A DNA stretch of 64,000 nt, taken from NCBI GenBank assembly GCA_029216955.1, contig JANAVB010029819.1, forward strand, positions 29,966,935 to 30,030,934. The letters are read 5' to 3'. A program made the translations under genes and the position numbers. Within the stretch, counting starts at the first letter, position 1; the number at the start of each line of letters is the position of its first letter. Below the pieces are notes generated by a model. That model did no database searches, was not told the origin of the DNA, and saw nothing but the letters and a program-made list of their open reading frames with translations. This stretch comes from Iris pallida. Lineage: Eukaryota > Streptophyta > Magnoliopsida > Asparagales > Iridaceae. This document shows, piece by piece, positions 1 to 12,480 of this stretch.

Positions 1-229
1 ATGTAATATTTGAGACGCCTTTTATTGTATATTTGGTGGTCAATCATCTTGTAACTATATTACTTGCTTGAGATTGAGACAATAGGCTTGAACTTAAGAG
101 ACCATTGGCTTGTAGTAAACCCTCATATCTAGACAGCCATGACCGTATAGCGAGATGGACTTCATTTTAATATACGTAGCTGGCTATGTTTGCCCCCGTT
201 CTCCAGTATTCTGGTTCTGGGGCGTGACA
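1..229 (-). mobile_element. 5' start of a TGTCACGCCCC-family LTR, cut by the window edge
   Basis: Read on the minus strand, an LTR starts with TGTCACGCCCC at 229 and runs leftwards out of the window. It aligns with the start of the complete LTR at 45,906 over its whole visible length, with scattered substitutions and small indels. The next bases to the right, CATTC, would be the target duplication if the other end outside the window has the same five bases. The internal region and coding capacity are not visible. The long LTR and its termini suggest a gypsy chromovirus, but that assignment is inference. Confidence 0.8.
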
Positions 230-684
230 CATTCACTCATTCAACTCTCACTTTTCACACCCTCTTAGGACCAACTTAGGGGGCTATTCTAGTGGGTTTT
301 AGAGGGGTATATAGAGCTATATATAGGGACATATATATGTATATATATGTATATATATATATATAGGTATATAGTGGGGGATTTTAGGGGCTAAACGGGG
401 TGGTTTGGGGGTGCTAATGCAGGTCCTACTACTGCTAACTGCTGCTACTACTGCTGTTTTGCTGCTGTTATGGGGGAAAAAACAGCCCCTAGGCCCCCCC
501 CCTTGGTGCCTTGGTTGCTCCCCCTTTTTTCCTCTCATTCCTTTCTAATTTCCCCCCATTCTCTCACTCTTTTCTCCTCTAATCCTCTCTCAATCTCTCT
601 AATATATATATCACTCTCACACAACTAATTCCCATTCCCTTCCCCTCTCTACACACACAAATACACACACCTATATATGTATGA

Positions 685-719
<35 letters not shown>

Positions 720-731
720 TATATGTATGAC

Positions 732-775
<44 letters not shown>

Positions 776-943
776 GACACACTCACACACATATATTTAT
801 ATATATATCTATATATATATATGGACACTCACACACACACATGGACACACTCTCACCCACACATGGACACACTCTCATGACACAACTATCACTCTCCTCT
901 ACACACACACAAATACATATATAAATACACACACATAATACAC

Positions 944-1012
<69 letters not shown>

Positions 1013-1019
1013 ACTCTAA
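230..1019. repeat. Microsatellite-rich stretch without a recognisable gene
   Basis: This stretch holds TA repeats near 325-365, AC repeats near 676-716 and 732-758, TA repeats at 759-775 and a pure TA tract from about 953 to 1,010, separated by CT-rich and C-rich DNA. Open frames here only translate dinucleotide repeats and are not credible genes. Confidence 0.85.
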
Positions 1020-1652
1020 AAAGAATAAAACCATAATTAATCCTTAAACTAGAATTTAAGGAAACCTACAAAATCTAGGGTCAACTTGTAGAGAATGGTC
1101 TCCTCTCTAATTAATGTGAAAGAATAAATGAAAATGAGGAATTCAAGAGGGTTTAAATAACATACCTAAATGTGGATTTGAAGAGGAAGAAGAAGGAGTT
1201 GGAAAGAAAGAATGAAGAGAGAGGAAGAAGACTTAGTGGAAAAGAAAGGAGAGGTAGAGGGGGACTATATGACCAGCCATGTTAGGGAGGGAAGGGGCAC
1301 TTGTAATTACAAGTTTGCCCCTCCCTTGCCTTCTAGGCTAAGTTAAATCAATTTTTGGGTTTTGGGATTAGCAAAAATTAAACAAAAATCATAATTAAGC
1401 TTAGATACTTATATGGGATTAGTCCAAACTCCTAATCCTAAAAGTTAAGTATGGTGGGCCATGGTTAATTAACATGCTAATTACGGCTCAAGTCGAAATT
1501 CCCCGGGGTCCCGAATTAACTCGGAATACGATAAAATTCGAACCCGACTCCTATAATAAATAAATAATAATATTCATGAAATAAAATTCCCAAAAATATT
1601 ATAAAATGGAAAATTACCATTTTACCCCTAACTTGGAAAAGTGAGGGTGACA
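1020..1652 (+). mobile_element. Probable 3' end of an LTR, left side undefined
   Basis: AT-rich DNA ends in GTGAGGGTGACA at 1,652, nearly the same terminus (ATGAGGGTGACA) as the complete LTR ending at 48,782. The upstream stretch, with a CCCCGGGGTCCCGA block near 1,502 and an AT-rich tail, looks like the 3' part of a plant gypsy LTR. No matching 5' end was found, so it may be a truncated or related LTR. If only the last 12 bases are shared with the 48.8-kb LTR, the resemblance could be superficial. Confidence 0.4.
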
Positions 1653-2029
1653 CTCCTTCTCTTCTTCATGATCTCCTTTGACCACTCTGTCTCTTCTTCT
1701 TCCCGATTCAGAAGCTACTTCGGCAAACCCTAATGGAGACCAGGAGATTCGATGTTAAGAAAGGAAAGGGCTTTATCGAGCCTTTATCTCGTACTTCATC
1801 ATATAAAACACAATGACGTATGTATCAATACATTCGGTCTTTGTCACAACAAGAGACTATCAACCCGGCCGTGGTAGGTAAGCACTTGATTATAGACCCG
1901 ATAATCGATCACCCCATTTAGGGTTTGGCCGGCTCCAGACATCGTGTACCCACTAGTTTTAGAGTGGGACGCAACTCATAACTTGTGCCTCCCTTTTTAG
2001 GGTTTGGTTACTGTCGGCCCATGTTGCAC
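1653..2029. other. Unassigned spacer
   Basis: No open frame, repeat or element end could be supported here. Confidence 0.5.
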
Positions 2030-2321
2030 GATGCTTCAAAATCTGTGTTGTATTTTGGGCACCATTTTGACGTATTGCACAGCAAGATGCGATATAACAT
2101 GATTGTTGCGCAACCTGATGGCCGTACATGCTTTGTGCGTGCAATGTGAGTGTCGCACAACCCGACTGAATTATAGAGCATTAAATACTCGGTTCATTCC
2201 CAACGATGAACCTATTTAGAGGGCGCTCTTTTTCGAAACGTCTTTTTTCTTTCTCCTTTGTTAAGTGATATGCGCCCATTTATTGGAAAGACGAAGAGTC
2301 GGCAGGAGCCGACCTTCACTG

Positions 2322-2328
2322 TATATAT
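2322..2328 (+). promoter_or_regulatory. Putative TATA box of antisense gene A
   Basis: GTATATATGG lies about 40 bp before the ATG at 2,367 in an otherwise GC-balanced stretch. It is placed like the TATA boxes of the other antisense genes at 4,006 and 29,421. Activity is inferred from position only. Confidence 0.4.
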
Positions 2329-2366
2329 GGGCATGAGGTTGCAATCCTCTATCCTCATTCACTCTC

Positions 2367-2669
2367 ATGGCACCCAAGAAGGCGAACCTCACTGTCAATG
2401 GCGAGGCTTCTGAAGAGAAGTCGAATTTTGCGACTATGGCGTATCTGCTGGAAGCTGACCCATCCCTGAGGGCGAAGAACTTTCTGAACTGCTTTGGCCT
2501 GACCCCAGCAGTCTTCGCTCGTTCCCAAGGTGGGCCATCATCTTCCGAAGATCGTGGCACACTAGAACAGAGGGAAGGATTCCTCCGTCTGATGTATCGC
2601 TCGGGGATCCACAATATAGAGGAGTTGAGCGCTGCTTTGCACCAGGCTAATGGCGGAGAGAAGAAATGA
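2367..2669 (+). CDS. Small antisense protein A of Tat-1, unknown function
   Basis: An intact 100-residue frame starts at ATG 2,367 and runs opposite to the gypsy coding strand, in the interval between pol and the 3' LTR. The N-terminus is basic (MAPKKANL). Residues from about 36 to 95 align with the frame at 27,622-27,798 in Tat-2: both have an AKNFL..FGL segment, a serine-rich linker, a .EQRE.F..L segment and a .S/N.EEL end. Similarity between two otherwise different elements suggests a real protein. No known domain was recognised. It could be the first exon of a longer antisense gene. Confidence 0.55.
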   Translation: MAPKKANLTVNGEASEEKSNFATMAYLLEADPSLRAKNFLNCFGLTPAVFARSQGGPSSSEDRGTLEQREGFLRLMYRSGIHNIEELSAALHQANGGEKK

Positions 2670-3023
2670 TGTGACATTTTAACATAATGGCCATAGTGCC
2701 TTTTAGTGTCTGTCTCTTTTTCTTTTCATTATGAAATGAAAGACAGTTTAACTTTATAAATCCTGGCACATTTGAACTTTTGTCACATAACTGTGTTGAC
2801 ACGTCTCGATTTTGGGCATATGTGAGCTTTGTTGTGTAACTGTCTTGATATATGCTGCACTTATTCGGTTCTGACAATCATAAACTTCCGAATACCACAT
2901 GGCATTTTCCCCCGAAATATACGCCTATAGACGCGCATAACATTTCAGCTTCAATTGCATATGAATTTTTGCGATAAGAAAAGAATATTTACAATATTCT
3001 CTTCTTCTTTTTAATGTTTGCAG

Positions 3024-3424
3024 GGGACCAACTAACGAAAATTCCTAGAACCGGCATCAGTGATCTTGGATGCTATGAAGTTGAACCACTTTGACACACA
3101 CATCAGAGAGCTCAGAACTCTTCATGCTTAAAAGGGCTTCCTCGAGATGGTAGGAAGGGCCTTTATACATGAGAGTTGGACGGTGGAAACACAGAATTAG
3201 GAATCGTATCACGAGGGTGATCTCATTCCTACTTCACATGAAGGGTCGTCTCTTCTCCACCAGTTATATTGACAACAACTTTTCTTTGAGCTGCTACACT
3301 CTGTGGTTCTTCTCTCGTCTTTCTGAGAGAGAAGACCAAAGTTGATTCCGTTGCCTTGCTCGCTGCTTCAGGTCGAGTCGACAAGGAACTAGCACCAGCA
3401 AGAAGATCCAAAGATGTAATAGAC
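3024..3424 (+). pseudogene. Remnant of antisense gene B (second exon)
   Basis: A pyrimidine-rich tract ending in TTTGCAG at 3,023 looks like a splice acceptor. The DNA after it aligns with exon 2 of the spliced antisense gene at 28,356-28,810 in Tat-2; shared segments encode RTGI.D near the start and DGRK.LYT in the middle. Several in-frame stops and small deletions break the frame. The first exon was not recognised between 2,670 and 3,023. It is dead as a protein gene, but its position confirms the A-B-C gene order of Tat-2. Confidence 0.6.
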
Positions 3425-4005
3425 CTTCATTTGTTAGATTTAGAATGAAAATCCAAGATGTAATAGATTTCCATTAAGATGTATCTATGTTTTTAAAGAA
3501 TGATTTTTCTTCTTTATGATTTGATTTGATGTGATGATATAGAAAATAGAATCCAGAGGTAATGTGGACGTGAATTCATTTTTCTATTGATAATCTTCAA
3601 GTCAACTGGGACTCAAAGACGGAAAAATATGTCTAAAGACGATATCTATGATAATACGGATTTTATCATAAAGAAAATATATCTTTTAAAACAGCTGGGT
3701 TTCAAAAGACAGAATTGATGATTCGGATATGCTCTACAAAGGATTTTGAGTTTTTATTATCTTGTGGCTTTATTTAAGAAAAAGTAAATAAACGATAACA
3801 AATATAGGTTCGTTCACGAGGTGAATAAAGACGAAAAGATTGATGAATGAATAAGCATACCTTTTCAAAGAAAGGTCGTTTCGGTTCCCGTGACAGACAA
3901 TAAACGGAGACCTATTCACGAGATGAAAAGAGATGAATGAAGGAACATGTATTTTCGAGGAAAGGTTGCTTCGGTTTTCGAGATAGAATATTTAGCCTTT
4001 ATGTC
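3425..4005 (+). other. Spacer between antisense genes B and C
   Basis: AT-rich spacer. Near 3,552-3,572 it holds one copy of a motif read as CCAGAGGTAATGTGGACGTG, the reverse complement of the motif repeated in Tat-2 and Tat-3. Between about 3,805 and 3,985 a diverged repeat of roughly 100 bp, with TTCACGAGRTGAA and GAGGAAAGGT-like segments, occurs twice just before the TATA box at 4,006. No gene is seen. Confidence 0.5.
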
Positions 4006-4014
4006 TATAAATAG
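4006..4014 (+). promoter_or_regulatory. TATA box of antisense gene C
   Basis: CTATAAATAG occurs 58 bp before the former start codon of gene C. The homologous gene in Tat-2 has CTATAAATAG at the same place (29,421). Conservation of a perfect TATA box in two diverged elements, on the strand opposite to gag-pol, supports a real antisense promoter. Confidence 0.6.
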
Positions 4015-4063
4015 TGTGGAACTTTTCTGAGAGCATTATTCACCCCTTTTCTTTCATTTGCAA

Positions 4064-4354
4064 ATATCTTCCGAAGATGCGCCCAAGGAAGTTGAGGCCA
4101 TCCCAAAGATCGAAGCCGCCATCGACACTCATTTCGACAAGCCTCCGCTACCTATTCAGCCAGAAGTGAAAGAAAGCTCGGCTGTTCCTGAACCAAAATA
4201 GGACATTCTTGCTGAACTGGTAGAGCTTGGAAGTACTGTCGAGGAAGAATCTCTAAGGAAAGCCGTATGTGAATTGTTGGTGTCGTCCGGTAATAATGTA
4301 TTCGAACTTCTTGTGAAATATGTCTTCGATCAAGAGGGCTCTGGTCCTCATTAA
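4064..4354 (+). pseudogene. Remnant of antisense gene C
   Basis: The frame aligns with the 98-residue protein at 29,469-29,765. The start codon has become ATA (4,064-4,066) and one TAG interrupts the frame before the conserved part. The C-terminal half keeps the pattern DIL..LVE.G..EEE..R.A.C.LLV.SG..VF.....YV, nearly the same length as in Tat-2. The acidic E-rich segment and the hydrophobic C-terminal helix are conserved. No known family was recognised. Confidence 0.6.
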
Positions 4355-4439
4355 TTTGATATATTTTCTTCTGTCTGAGTTATGCAATTAAAGGAATTTT
4401 ATTTACATTATGATTCTCTGTGTTGATATCTCTTTGTCT

Positions 4440-5595
4440 TCAAACATGATATTTCTTGAGAAATTTGTCATTGATAGGCATCATGGCGACTCGACCATCC
4501 ATACCAGTCAATTGATAAGCTCTGTTGGAAAAAACTTTGCTTACAATGTAAGGTCCTTTCCATTTTGCTTCGAATTTGCCTTTGCTCATATGTTTCATAG
4601 TCATAGAATGTCTGACGATTAGAACTAGTTCTCCTTTCGAAAATGTTTGGACTTTGACTTTACGGTTAAAGATTTTTGATAGACGAGGTTGGTATAACTC
4701 AATATATTGCTGAGCTAGGAGCCGTTTCTCGTCAAGCGCTTCAAGCTCCTGAAGTCTCAGATGATCATTATTTTCGGTTGTGAGTTCATTGGCAATGTCA
4801 ATCCTTAGGAAAGGGATCTAGATTTCTAATGGTAAGACGGCCTCACATCCATATACCGAAGAGAAGGGTGTGCAGCCTATAGAAGTACGTACGATAGTAC
4901 GGTAAGCCCACAAATATTATCCAAGCTTTTCACTCCAGTTCCGTTTGTTGGTAGAAATAAACTTCTTGATGAGTTTGATAATGGTCTTGTTAAATGCTTC
5001 AGCCAACCCCTTAACTGCAGGATTGCAAGCTGTAGAAGCAATATTATTGATCATGTTGTCGTCGTAAAATCGAGTGAACTTCTGACTGATGAATTATGGC
5101 CCATTATCATGAATGATTCGCCGAGGAACGCCGAATCTGTAGATCATATGATGTTTGATGAAGTTTATGACACTGCTAGTCTTGACTTTAGCTAGAGGTA
5201 TAGCATCAGCCCACTTTGAGAAATAATCAGTTATGGCCAATATGAACCGATATCCTCGAGACGAGGGAGGGTTAATAGGACCAATGACATCCATGCCCCA
5301 AGCTTCAAAGAGCCATGATGCTGTCATCGGGTGAAGAAATTCTGATGGTTGATGGATGAAGTCAGCATAGATTTGACATGCTTGGCACTTCCTTGCATAC
5401 TCGATTGCATCAGATACCATCGAGGGCCAATACTAGCCCATACGACAAATACGATCCTGTAGTTTAGGACCAGGCTGATGTATGCCACAGACACCGTCAT
5501 GAGTTTCACGAAGTATTTGTTTTGCTTCCTCTCCTGCGAGACAGCGTAGGAGTAAGCCGTCAAATGTTCATCGGTAGAGTGTCTTTGTAGCATTA
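4440..5595 (-). pseudogene. Integrase part of Tat-1 pol
   Basis: Minus-strand DNA encodes the end of a Ty3/gypsy integrase: the zinc-binding region (HDG..G.HQPGPKLQDR, then ARKCQACQ with both cysteines), the catalytic core with FEAWGMDVIGP and HDNGP, and the C-terminal end KFLKKY.V just before the stop at 4,440. Frameshifts and stops interrupt it; for example the Q of the DNGPQF motif is a stop near 5,097. In an active element integrase would insert cDNA into the chromosome; this copy cannot. Its upstream edge near 5,595 joins directly to protease sequence. Confidence 0.85.
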
Positions 5596-6187
5596 TGCTA
5601 AGTACAGACCCAGGATCGATCAAAATATGATCAACCTTCATGGTATCGACATATCCCGTAAAGTAGAGGGGTCGATCATGACAATTATCTTCCAACAACA
5701 TATCATCATGTATAAAGGTGATGTTTGGCATAAGCTCCATCACACTATGACAATGATGGCATGTTATAGGCTCTTTCTTTGGCTTCTTGAGAAGTGCTAG
5801 ACAAGTATCAGCTTGCGTCAAAGCTTCACTCAATGTTTCTGAAGTTTCCTTCGAAAGATGGAGTAGCTCAAAAATTGACAATCTTGTCGGGTATTAGCCA
5901 GCTGAGCCAGTATATCAAAGTTATACGGCTTCTCAAGTCCCAAAGTTGGCGACTTCTTCAATACTTTATCAAAACAGACAGGCTATTTTCCTTTGTCGGC
6001 TATCGTCGGTTTGGGAAGAGTTGGCTCTATTGGAGGTGATGAAGCTGATGCAACATTGACAACAGGAGAAGATGGTGCTTGAGGAGCCTCCAAAACCGGA
6101 GTAGGGTTTTCTTAACCTTCTGAATAGTCTCTTAGATAAGGTTTCCCAGACCTGGTACCAATTAAGACTTCTTTTTCGGATACAGGC
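5596..6187 (-). pseudogene. Protease start of Tat-1, fused to integrase by deletion
   Basis: Minus-strand frame with NFDILAQLA- and ELLHLSKE-type linker sequence, then DRPLYFTGYVDTMKVDHILIDPGS, the start of a retroviral-type aspartic protease with active site DPGS. After IM at about 5,597 the sequence jumps into the integrase zinc-binding region. Compared with Tat-2, everything from mid-protease through RT and both RNase H domains is absent, a loss of about 3.7 kb. The left part (5,900-6,187) is frameshifted linker. Confidence 0.8.
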
Positions 6188-7860
6188 TCAAAGGACACCA
6201 TATTGTAACTCTTTGCCTGGATCTTGTTTCTGGAAGGTTTTTTTTTGGCAAGATGGAGAATTTGTCCAATAAGTCAAACCAACCCGAGATTGGTTGTGAG
6301 AAAGACATAGGAAAAGAGGTACATGAGATCCCTTTCCATGGTTCAAACCAGAGGCCTTTTGTAGATCATATCCCATTCTTGTCATTAGTTCACGAGACTG
6401 TGGACTATACAGATGGAAAGATGATTCGTATTTGGCTTCTAATTTTGACAATGTTGTCTCAACAGGAGGAGAAGAAGAAGGATTATCTGCTGCCGAAATG
6501 AAGGTAGCAGTTAGAGGTGGAAGACAATGTTCACCAAATGAAATTATATGACATGATTTATTTTTAGTGGCCTTCTTAGACTTGGTTGAAGAAGATGGTG
6601 TTTCGAAGTCCGCCACTAAATCTGGATGGATCCATATAATTTCCCCTTTATCAGTAGACAGAGGAACAGGGCCATCAGTTCGTACAGGTGGAAGATTAAC
6701 AATCTCGAGAGTAGTTCTCGGGATGGGGATGATACCGTCCTGCACAAGTTGAGCTGGAAAATCTCTAAACTGTAAAGAGACGACATTAGTCATTACAGTT
6801 TTCTCGTCTTGCTGGAGAGTGATTGCACCGAAATTGACCATCTCCTGAATTTTACCCTTGAGCACATAGCACACTCGAGTTGGATATCCAACAAACCTGT
6901 GATAAACACAATATTTAGGATGGTCAATCTTACGAACTTCTTCTGGCCGTTTTGGTTCTGGCAGTTGAAGTTTATTGCTCTTGATGAGAAAATCAAAGAT
7001 ACACATGATATCATCTTCATCAAAAGAGCCTTCTTCTTTTGGGCATGGTGCCCGTTGTGGTAGTGCTGTTGGGATAGATGTTGGTTGATTTACATTGATG
7101 GCTAGGGCTTCTTTGCCTTTGAGATTAATAGCCAAAGTCTTTTTTCTCATGCGATTGTTCTGATGGCCACTATTATTTGGTGTAGTGTGTTCATCTTTGT
7201 CAAGATCAGGTATTTGAATACATAATTGCTTGAACTTGTCAGTGCTCTCTTCTGCTGCTTTGGTGTTCACTATGAAGGAAGGCCAATCCTAGAATTGTGT
7301 TGATCTCGTCCACATGCTGATTATAGGCAACAGGTTTGATTTGTAAGTGTCTATAGTCAAAGCATCTGGGGTTCTGAGAGGCATTTTGAGTGCTTCACGA
7401 CGGAACCATTCAATGAAACGTTCAGTAGTTTTATTTTGTCGTTGTTTGATTTTGATGAGAGCATACATAGTCATGTCATTGGTTCCCTCATAAAATCGTT
7501 TCAAGAATATTTGTTTGAAGCCAATGAAAGAGGTTATACAACCATCTGGTAAACTTCGATACCAGTCATATGCTGTACCAGCTAAACAGCCGATAAATAC
7601 TCTAGTAAGAAGAGCATCATTTGGTTGAAGTTGATCAGTCATTACTTCAAAGTGGTTGAGGTATTAACTTGGAGACGTGCTGCCGTCAAACATCATAATA
7701 GTAGGGGGTTTGTATTTAGGAGGAAATTGGACCTCTTTCTATTCTATGGGATAGGGTTGTTTGATCATAAGCTTCTGCAGGCCATCCTTCTGTTTGAAAG
7801 CTTCAAATTGAGTACGTAAAAGTTTTACGACCTCATTGGTATCTCCCGTTGATTGTGGAG
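6188..7860 (-). pseudogene. gag of Tat-1
   Basis: Two same-frame segments separated by one stop (7,286-7,288) encode a gypsy Gag. The retrotransposon gag domain is visible from about 7,642 (LQPNDALLTRVFIGCL, EWFRREALKMPL). The nucleocapsid knuckle YCVYHRFVGYPTRVC follows near 6,900; compared with Tat-2 the second-ligand GH is GY, so it has lost a ligand. The distal part (about 6,190-6,520) carries an extra segment with MTRMGYDLQKASGLNHGKG, which matches a G-patch-like block that lies between protease and RT in Tat-2. Gag would form the particle; this copy is defective. Confidence 0.75.
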
Positions 7861-7867
7861 GAGTGGA

Positions 7868-10019
7868 TTAATTTGATATGTTAAGAGGGGGTACCGTATG
7901 ATAAGTACCACCCCCGGTACCAGATTGACTTAGAATATCCTGCACAAAAATGGAAGCGGTGTGAGGGGACTGTACCCTCAGATCAATATTGATGGGGACT
8001 GATGTTGTTACAGTTTCCTGAGTCAAAATCAGATTCGCGACCAGTGGAACTGTATGTTGTGCCATAATCACAGCAGCATGCCTGTCATCATCTCAGCCAT
8101 GTTCTTCAAACTAGGCTCCAAAGCGGAAATTTTTTGCTCTTGACTGTTAGAACTAAAAGTATCTTGATCTTCTGTGACGGCATAAGCAGTCACTTCTCAA
8201 GCCCTCGAAGACGAGCTAGTGGAATGGATGGTCTTTTCATAACTTTCACTGTCAGCATCAAAGTCATATAAAGAACCACCCCCAGAATAAGTGATAGGGA
8301 TGTCTTTTTGACTGAAGGAATCTTGGTTAGAATCAAGAATATTTTTTTGACCGATTGTGTCATGGTCGGAAGGAAGATTCCTTTGACCGATTATTTCTCG
8401 GCTTCTTGATATAGTATATTGGTATACTCCTTCACCGGATTCATGAATCCGATCTAAGTACTGTTGATTGGGATTACGGGATATATTACGTCTTGGACAT
8501 TTTATACCCCCAATGCTTCGAGATGCTATGTTGACAGGAGCATAAAGTAATTCATCTTCGTCCACTAGGATAGGTTCATGAGTCTGAACATGATTCAAAC
8601 GGTCAAAGACGGACCGCTTGGCTGACTGACAGCACATTTGATGACAACTTCATGGTGGTGATTGCAATGATGCTGTTGGTCTACCGCTTGACGGAATGGA
8701 TTTGCAACCTTCCGCTTCTGTAATAAGAGTTCATGGAGGTCACTAACAGGACAAGAAAAAGTTACAGAAATGTAGTCCTTGACGATATTCGGGACATGGT
8801 TCCTGTTCTTGAGGTGTCCCATACCTTGAGTGTACAAGGACGTGCTAAGCTGGTTAGCATAAGTCTTAGGATTTTTCACCTAAGAATTCTTTTTCTAACG
8901 CAATTTAGCAACTGGTGCAGGTTGCGCTTGATATATTATGATTTCCCGAGGTTGACCCTAATTGGCACCTGTTGATATAGGTGCACAAGTCTGATAGGGG
9001 AGCTACTTGTGCATCTACTTGAGATACTAGCAGTTTGCCTTGTCGAGATCTTGAAATACATAGGGTTGGTAGATCCTGTCCTGACCTCTTTGGAGTAGGC
9101 ATAATACCCTTTTGTGTGGAACGTTTATTCTGAATATAACCCATCTTCCCGACAGAGATTTGGTAATCTCTGTTAAGGAGAATAGAATTCCTATCTGAAT
9201 TAGTAGTACTTTCCATCCAGTCAATGACTCGAGCAGAATGAGGAAAAGCTAAAGACCGTTTTCTTTGATTTAGTAATTTTTCACTAAACTTCTGGCTTGG
9301 TGGCAAAAAGGGACCAGTAAATAATATTTCTTTTTACGTTGTGCTAGTGCAGAAGTATGTGCAGGTTGCGCCAGAGCATAAATATGCGCAAGTTGTGCCG
9401 GAGCAGGAACATGCGCAAGTTGTGCCGGATCAGGAATATGTGCAGGTTGCGTCGGGGAGGAAAAGACAAAAGGGCACTTTCCTTTATTTTGTCCAGCAGT
9501 GTGTCGAGACAAAGTCTCCTTCAATTTCAGAGTCAAAAAAGTAGAGGGGTTAGCCAAAAGGCTGTTTCCCTTAGGTTGCGCCAAAGTAATGATGGGCACA
9601 AGTTTCGCAGAAGCAAGAACAGGTGCAGGATGCGCCAGGGAAGTAAAGGCCAAAGGGTACTTTCCCTTGTTTTGGACAGCAGTGTGTCAAAACAAAGTCT
9701 CCTTCGATTTCAGAATCCGAAAAGTAGAGGGATTAGCCAAAAGACTGTTTTCCTTAGATTACGCCAAGGCAGTGATGGGCGCAAGTTGCACAGAGGCAGA
9801 GGATTATGCCGTTAAGGACTTAGGAGTCCAAACAGAGCACGTCTTGCTCTTAACAGTGGCAGAAGTGCGCTTGGCACCCCCAGCATTGATCATGGCCTCG
9901 TAGGCTGTCTGGTTGACTTGAACGACCAGGGTCTTCTGCGTCTTGCCGATTGGCACGATATCACATTGAGTTGTCACTTTATCGTCGGAGGAGAAAGTCG
10001 TCCCCAGCAGAGTCACCAT
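7868..10019 (-). pseudogene. ORF1 remains of Tat-1
   Basis: ORF1 starts at ATG 10,019, three bases from the LTR and inside the primer-binding site (MVTLLGTTFSSD). It matches the N-termini in Tat-2 and Tat-3. Frameshifted pieces downstream keep family motifs: ISRSRQGKL near 9,050, DLHELLLQKRK near 8,720, and KRSVFDRL near 8,610. Between about 9,340 and 9,440 it has four roughly 9-residue repeats (PAQLAHVPA-like) whose DNA is full of GCGCAA/TTGTGC. Function is unknown. The region 7,868-8,190 is a proline/serine-rich linker to gag. Confidence 0.65.
10001..10018 (-). other. Primer-binding site of Tat-1
   Basis: The minus strand reads TGGTGACTCTGCTGGGGA, starting three bases after the LTR end. 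It differs by one base from the site at 44,412 in Tat-3. It would pair with the 3' end of a host tRNA to start minus-strand DNA; tRNA-Arg is the primer reported for Ogre-type elements, but this has not been checked here. Confidence 0.75.
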
Positions 10020-10021
10020 TT

Positions 10022-11060
10022 TGTTTGCAAGAACAAAAAGTTTTTTATTACAAACTTAGAAAGGAGTACAAGAGTACAATTGATTTCTGGAGAAGTATAA
10101 CTATAGAAATTTGATCATAAGACGATCACTTTATCCCTTGGATGATGTGATATCGAAGACACGAGCCTCTGGAGGCTGCAACAGCACTTTAGCAGGAGAT
10201 TATGATCATTCTTGATGCTTTAAGATTGATTTGAAACTTTATTTATAGAGTTCTTCAAATAATTGTTTACCAGTTATTCTGGGTTGCGCGTATTTCAGGT
10301 TGTGTGCCTCCTGTTCACCTGCGCGAATGGTTGCACTAACTGTTGTGGATGCGTGACATTATTTGATTGAGATACACATGGTCGTGAAAAGTATAGTTGG
10401 CACGTTCTGCGAAGTTAGTGGCTTGCGCGCCACGTCACTATGTTCTGAACACTGTTTGATCACCATGTGCGAGCTTCATCAGGTTGCGCATGGCACAAGG
10501 TAGCAACTTATGCGAGCGGTTGTACCAACTACTGTAGACGCATGGCATCGTTTGATTGAGATGTGCGTGGTCATGGACAGTGTAGTGGGCACGCTCTGTA
10601 AAGTTGGTGGCTTGCGTGCCACGTCACCCGATTTTAAAATAAAAGTTGATCAAGTGGCGCCAACTTGTCAGACTGCGCATGGGCGCAACTCAACAACTGG
10701 CGCCTTTGACTAGGTCTTCTGTGCTGTACTGATTAATTCTTGTGCCACTCAATGACTTGTACGAACCAGCTGTCAGCATTAATTACATGCTGACAAAATT
10801 TTCTCGAACGTCGTGTTGTACGGGATTCGAATAGATTTTCTTTAATCTTCGTGCTGACAGTTGTCAGGTAATAATGATGTCGTTATAGCTTCTCAAGGAA
10901 GTGCGCCACGTGGCGCTCGTGCAACCTGACTCCAGCTCAACCAGATGTTGGTGCAACCTGATGCTGCACAACTTGATGGTTTGACACAACATAATGATTT
11001 GGCGCCATCTGATGATCGAGCACTTTAATGGATATCGCTGCTTGATTTTTAGCCTATACA
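10022..11060 (-). mobile_element. 5' LTR of Tat-1
   Basis: On the minus strand the LTR runs TGTATAGGC...GCAAACA, ending three bases before the primer-binding site. Its TG..CA ends and the CCTATACA/CCTACA terminus match Tat-2. A TATA box (TATAAATA, minus strand) lies at 10,240-10,247. The body holds more than ten words of the GCGCAA/TTGCGC type, often as GCGCAACCTGATG or TGCACAACTTGATG variants, in both orientations. No partner LTR was identified, so insertion age cannot be estimated. Confidence 0.75.
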
Positions 11061-12228
<1,168 letters not shown>

Positions 12229-12480
12229 ATAGAGTAGGAACCCTAATAGCGAAATTGTAATTGTAATTGTGGTAGGAAAAATAGTACAAAAATGCTAACA
12301 ACTGACCTAGCACTAACCACCAACAATTAGTTAATTAATACTAATTAATCACTTGCTAATTATAATTTAGCTACTAAAATTACTAGCTAAGTCCAAAACC
12401 TGGCCCACAATCCAAGTCCTAACTTGGTAGGCTAGAACTAGGACCGTAATGGTCTTAGCCCGATACGAGGGAGATCGAAT

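Larger units (their letters stand above)
2030..11060 (-). mobile_element. Tat-1: decayed Tat-type Ty3/gypsy element
   Basis: On the minus strand the order is LTR (11,060-10,022), primer-binding site, ORF1 remains, gag, protease start, then integrase. RT and both RNase H domains are missing. Past pol, on the plus strand, come remains of three small antisense genes in the same order as in Tat-2 (26,546-40,013). The left LTR was not found; 2,030-2,200 carries TTGCGC/GCGCAA words like those of the right LTR and may be its remnant. Left boundary and target duplication are therefore undefined. Frameshifts, stops and the deletion show the copy is dead. Confidence 0.8.
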
